From Cyanobium sp. Morenito 9A2 (GTDB taxonomy: Bacteria > Cyanobacteriota > Cyanobacteriia > PCC-6307 > Cyanobiaceae): a stretch of DNA of 64,000 bases. The translations under genes were made by a program, and so were the position numbers. Position 1 is the first letter of the stretch. Each line of letters starts with the position of its first letter. A model generated the notes under the pieces. That model had not been told where the DNA came from, ran no database searches, and was given only the letters and a program-made list of their open reading frames with translations. The DNA is taken from positions 1 through 64,000 of the forward strand of contig NZ_JAGQBJ010000010.1 in NCBI RefSeq assembly GCF_024345575.1, written 5' to 3'. Of this stretch, positions 63,327 to 64,000 are shown one piece after another.

Positions 63327-64000
63327 TCAGCGGATCGCCTGGCGTTGGAAGGATCCATTGAGGTGGTTCAGGGCCGGTGTGACCAGAATGGGCAGGTGGG
63401 AAGCGGCCAGCATCAAGGCGTGGCTGATCCGGGGCCGACGCAGGGCAAAAGCCAGGCCATGGCAGAGGCGCTGGCGCCGGCCGATGAGGGTGGCATGGGA
63501 CTGGGCCCAGTCGCGCTCGATCCTTGGGTCCCAGTCGCTCAGACCCTGCAGCACCAGAGGCACCACCGCCAGGGCACTGCTGAGAGCCCAGCCGATGCCT
63601 TCACCCGTGAAGGGTTCGACATAGCCGGCGGCGTCGCCGAGCACCAGGAGCCGATCGGCGGCCACGTACGTGCTGCGGCGGGTGAGGGCCGCCGTGGCCC
63701 GCCAGGGACCACCAGCGTCCAAAGGCTCGAAGCCGGCCTCGTTCAGCACCTGCCGTGCCGCTGCTGAAGGGCCACCGCAACTCTTCAGGAGCGATCTGTC
63801 GAAGGCGGCGGCCAGATTGGCCTGCCCTGTTTCGGTGCGCACCACTCCGACATAGCCCTGACGGCCCACGGCCATATGGATGGTGCCCGGGCCGTAGGAC
63901 GGAGGAGCTGATTCCAGCACGCATCCGGCGCCGACCCGGGAACCGCGATTCACGTGGCTGCTGATCGGCGATGGCGAGAGAAAACTGCGCTCGGCCAGTC
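63327..64000 (-). CDS. FAD-dependent oxidoreductase, geranylgeranyl reductase-like (partial)
   Basis: The gene's 5' end is outside the window; the visible C-terminal about 225 residues are in one open frame from the edge. LLVLGDAAGYVEPFTGEGIGWALSSA is the conserved GD motif that binds the FAD ribityl chain, and AVGRQGYVGVVRTETG belongs to the substrate-binding sheet. The family includes geranylgeranyl reductases and polyketide-tailoring monooxygenases. Location immediately before a type III PKS gene suggests it modifies that product. Confidence 0.85.
   Translation of the reverse strand, partial: LAERSFLSPSPISSHVNRGSRVGAGCVLESAPPSYGPGTIHMAVGRQGYVGVVRTETGQANLAAAFDRSLLKSCGGPSAAARQVLNEAGFEPLDAGGPWRATAALTRRSTYVAADRLLVLGDAAGYVEPFTGEGIGWALSSALAVVPLVLQGLSDWDPRIERDWAQSHATLIGRRQRLCHGLAFALRRPRISHALMLAASHLPILVTPALNHLNGSFQRQAIR

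Overview
The window comes from a high-GC unicellular picocyanobacterium of the Cyanobium / Synechococcus (alpha-cyanobacterial) type. The evidence is a set of cyanobacterial genes (ApcF, PcyA, Psb28, PAM68, GUN4, an NblS-partner-like DUF3148 protein, a PaO-like Rieske oxygenase, ferredoxin-sulfite reductase), very high GC at third codon positions, short intergenic gaps, and many TTG/GTG starts. The exact genus is an inference.

Layout. 1-2658 is an accessory scar: the tail of a broken giant adhesin-type gene, a complete IS5-like element (378-1622) with inverted repeats and a 4-bp target duplication, then about 1 kb of visibly AT-richer sequence without a convincing gene. 2659-6651 encodes a 1330-aa secreted FG-GAP / cadherin / RTX calcium-binding protein with 71-residue tandem units. 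6757-16647 is core: dnaE (no intein), PAM68, rpsO, ruvA, a lipoprotein, a DMT transporter, dnaG and a Rieske oxygenase. 16666-19049 is an SOS mutagenesis locus, umuD and umuC on the minus strand, split by a frameshifted HD-GYP remnant; each gene carries its own LexA-like box.

19104-26489 holds a small conserved protein, a pentapeptide-repeat protein and a long plus-strand run: yraN, rsmA, ispE, DUF3082, pdhB, secD, secF and a small membrane protein. 26452-32940 has two tandem AI-2E/PerM family proteins, psb28, mnmH, gun4, an anti-sigma-like ATPase, DUF6439, a small divergent gene and a methyltransferase. 33253-34664 is a decayed glutamine synthetase (glnA) with three frameshifts and two nonsense codons, still preceded by an NtcA-type GTA-N8-TAC site. 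Next come apcF, an alanine-glyoxylate-type aminotransferase, tadA, a PLP decarboxylase, a DUF697 GTPase, an FHA-fused class A PBP, lspA, bioY, DUF3148, an M16 protease pair (one catalytic, one not), pcyA, a DevBCA-type exporter, a small basic protein with a terminator, a glycosyltransferase, rpsB-tsf, a hypothetical gene and recG, a VanX-like dipeptidase, sir, glyS, and at the right edge a type III polyketide synthase with a partial FAD oxidoreductase.

No CRISPR array, tRNA, rRNA or phage module was recognised. I did not find a clear multi-gene system of an undescribed kind. The most unusual signals are the glnA pseudogene with its retained NtcA site, the HD-GYP remnant whose second frameshift turns an imperfect palindrome into a perfect one, the paired SOS boxes around that remnant, and a likely CTG start downstream of tsf.
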